Assembly: GCA_905236975.1 (NCBI GenBank)
Contig: CAJOQU010000053.1
Span: 1 to 13,042, forward strand
Direction of reading: 5' to 3'
Length of the DNA stretch: 13,042 bases
Source: an uncultured Clostridia bacterium
GTDB taxonomy: Bacteria; Bacillota; Clostridia; Oscillospirales; Acutalibacteraceae
Every line of letters starts with the position of its first letter. The first letter of the stretch is position 1. The position numbers were made by a program, and so were the translations under genes. This document shows, in pieces, positions 12,342 to 13,042 of this stretch. The notes beneath the pieces are model-generated. The model had not been told where the DNA came from. It saw only the letters and a list, made by a program, of their open reading frames with translations, and ran no database searches.

Positions 12342-13042
12342 ATGGACAATTATTTTGTTTTGTTGACATTCGTCTGTGCGGTCGCGGCTTTGCTTTTTGC
12401 GCTGTTCATGGCCAAACATGTGCTGAAATTTTCGCAGGGAACCGAAAAAATGCAGAAAATTTCATCCGCCATTAAAAACGGCGCCAACGCCTATTTAAAA
12501 AGGCAGTACACGGTGGTTGCCGTCTTTTTCGCGGTGATGTTGGTCATCCTGTTTGTCATGGCCGTGCTTGACATGCTTACCATTTTTGTGCCGTTTGCCT
12601 TTTTATCGGGCGGCGTTTTTTCGGCGCTTTCGGGCTTTGTGGGCATGAAGATCGCCACCGCCGCCAACGCCCGCACGGCCAACGCCTGCCGCGAAGGGCT
12701 TAACCGTGGCTTGCGGGTGGCCTTTTCGGCCGGTTCGGTCATGGGCTTTACCGTGGTCGGCTTTGGTCTGCTTGATATTTCCATTTGGGTCTTTTTACTG
12801 CATAATGTTTTAAAGTTGCCGGTCAACGAAATGTCCAGCGCCATGCTGACCTTTGGCATGGGCGCGTCCTCCATGGCGCTGTTTGCCCGCGTGGGAGGCG
12901 GCACCTTTACCAAAGCCGCCGATGTGGGCGCCGATCTTGTTGGGAAGGTAGAAGCCGGTATCCCTGAAGACGATCCGCGCAACCCCGCTGTGATCGCCGA
13001 TAACGTGGGCGATAACGTGGGCGACGTGGCCGGCATGGGCGC
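12342..13042 (+). CDS. hppA: Membrane-bound pyrophosphatase (pyrophosphate-energised ion pump), 5' part
   Basis: The gene is cut by the window edge; 233 codons are visible of a family usually 650-750 residues long. It is an integral membrane pump that couples pyrophosphate hydrolysis to Na+ or H+ export. The N terminus has a membrane segment (4-24), a conserved cytoplasmic part MQKISSAIKNGANAYLKRQY at 37-56, and further membrane segments at about 57-78, 80-103, 128-155 and 166-184. The signature follows: GGGTFTKAADVGADLVGKVE (185-204), PEDDPRNPAVIADNVGDNVGDVAGM (to 231), with the lysine and aspartates that bind Mg-pyrophosphate. The ATG has GAGAGGA 11 nt upstream. The residues that decide K+ dependence and Na+ versus H+ transport lie beyond the window. 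It has its own promoter and leader hairpin. Confidence 0.96.
   Translation, partial: MDNYFVLLTFVCAVAALLFALFMAKHVLKFSQGTEKMQKISSAIKNGANAYLKRQYTVVAVFFAVMLVILFVMAVLDMLTIFVPFAFLSGGVFSALSGFVGMKIATAANARTANACREGLNRGLRVAFSAGSVMGFTVVGFGLLDISIWVFLLHNVLKLPVNEMSSAMLTFGMGASSMALFARVGGGTFTKAADVGADLVGKVEAGIPEDDPRNPAVIADNVGDNVGDVAGMG

Noticed and set aside
12491..13036. 181-codon frame antisense to hppA, Ser/Thr/Pro-rich
   Set aside because: The composition is an artefact of reading the Gly/Ala/Asp-rich pyrophosphatase backwards; hppA is unambiguous.

Overview
The window looks like ordinary chromosome of a low-to-mid GC Bacillota, most likely a clostridial (Oscillospirales/Ruminococcaceae-like) anaerobe. This is inferred from gene content: a clostridial-type MurD with an NDSIASSP motif, a bifunctional BirA, M42 aminopeptidases, a PF06838 'methionine gamma-lyase family' protein, an ECF transporter S component, ferredoxin-type aldo/keto reductase and a membrane pyrophosphatase. 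Strong Shine-Dalgarno sites and TTGACA/TATAAT-type promoters agree. No mobile element, CRISPR array, rRNA or convincing tRNA was seen.

Layout. Positions 1-412 are AT-rich and hold no supported gene, but contain a strong rho-independent terminator (207-246) for the leftward operon. Positions 413-7909 are one tightly packed leftward operon, transcribed from a promoter at 7944-7972: murD, two tandem M42 metallopeptidases, a GNAT acetyltransferase, a PLP-dependent methionine gamma-lyase family protein, a small unknown (possibly propeller-like) protein, and a transglutaminase-like lipoprotein. Five of the six junctions overlap by 4-8 nt; the last has a 15 nt gap. Positions 7910-8150 are a divergent promoter region. 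Rightward from it run birA (promoter 8016-8044), a flavodoxin-family iron-sulfur-flavoprotein-like gene, a leader with a perfect 10 bp hairpin, and then three overlapping genes: an ECF S component, a DUF1893 (deaminase-fold-like) protein and an aldo/keto reductase with two 4Fe-4S motifs. A promoter at 12236-12264 with a 5' leader hairpin drives the pyrophosphate-energised ion pump hppA, which runs off the right edge.

How the parts may work together. The leftward operon couples an essential peptidoglycan precursor ligase to peptide and amino-acid processing enzymes and a secreted transglutaminase-like lipoprotein; a link to peptide turnover or wall-peptide recycling is inference only. The ECF-S/DUF1893/aldo-keto reductase cassette is the best candidate for an undescribed system: a vitamin-type importer specificity subunit translationally coupled to a deaminase-fold protein and a ferredoxin-linked oxidoreductase. 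Nothing here is clearly a novel defence or mobile system; most of the window is housekeeping, with some regulatory structure worth testing.
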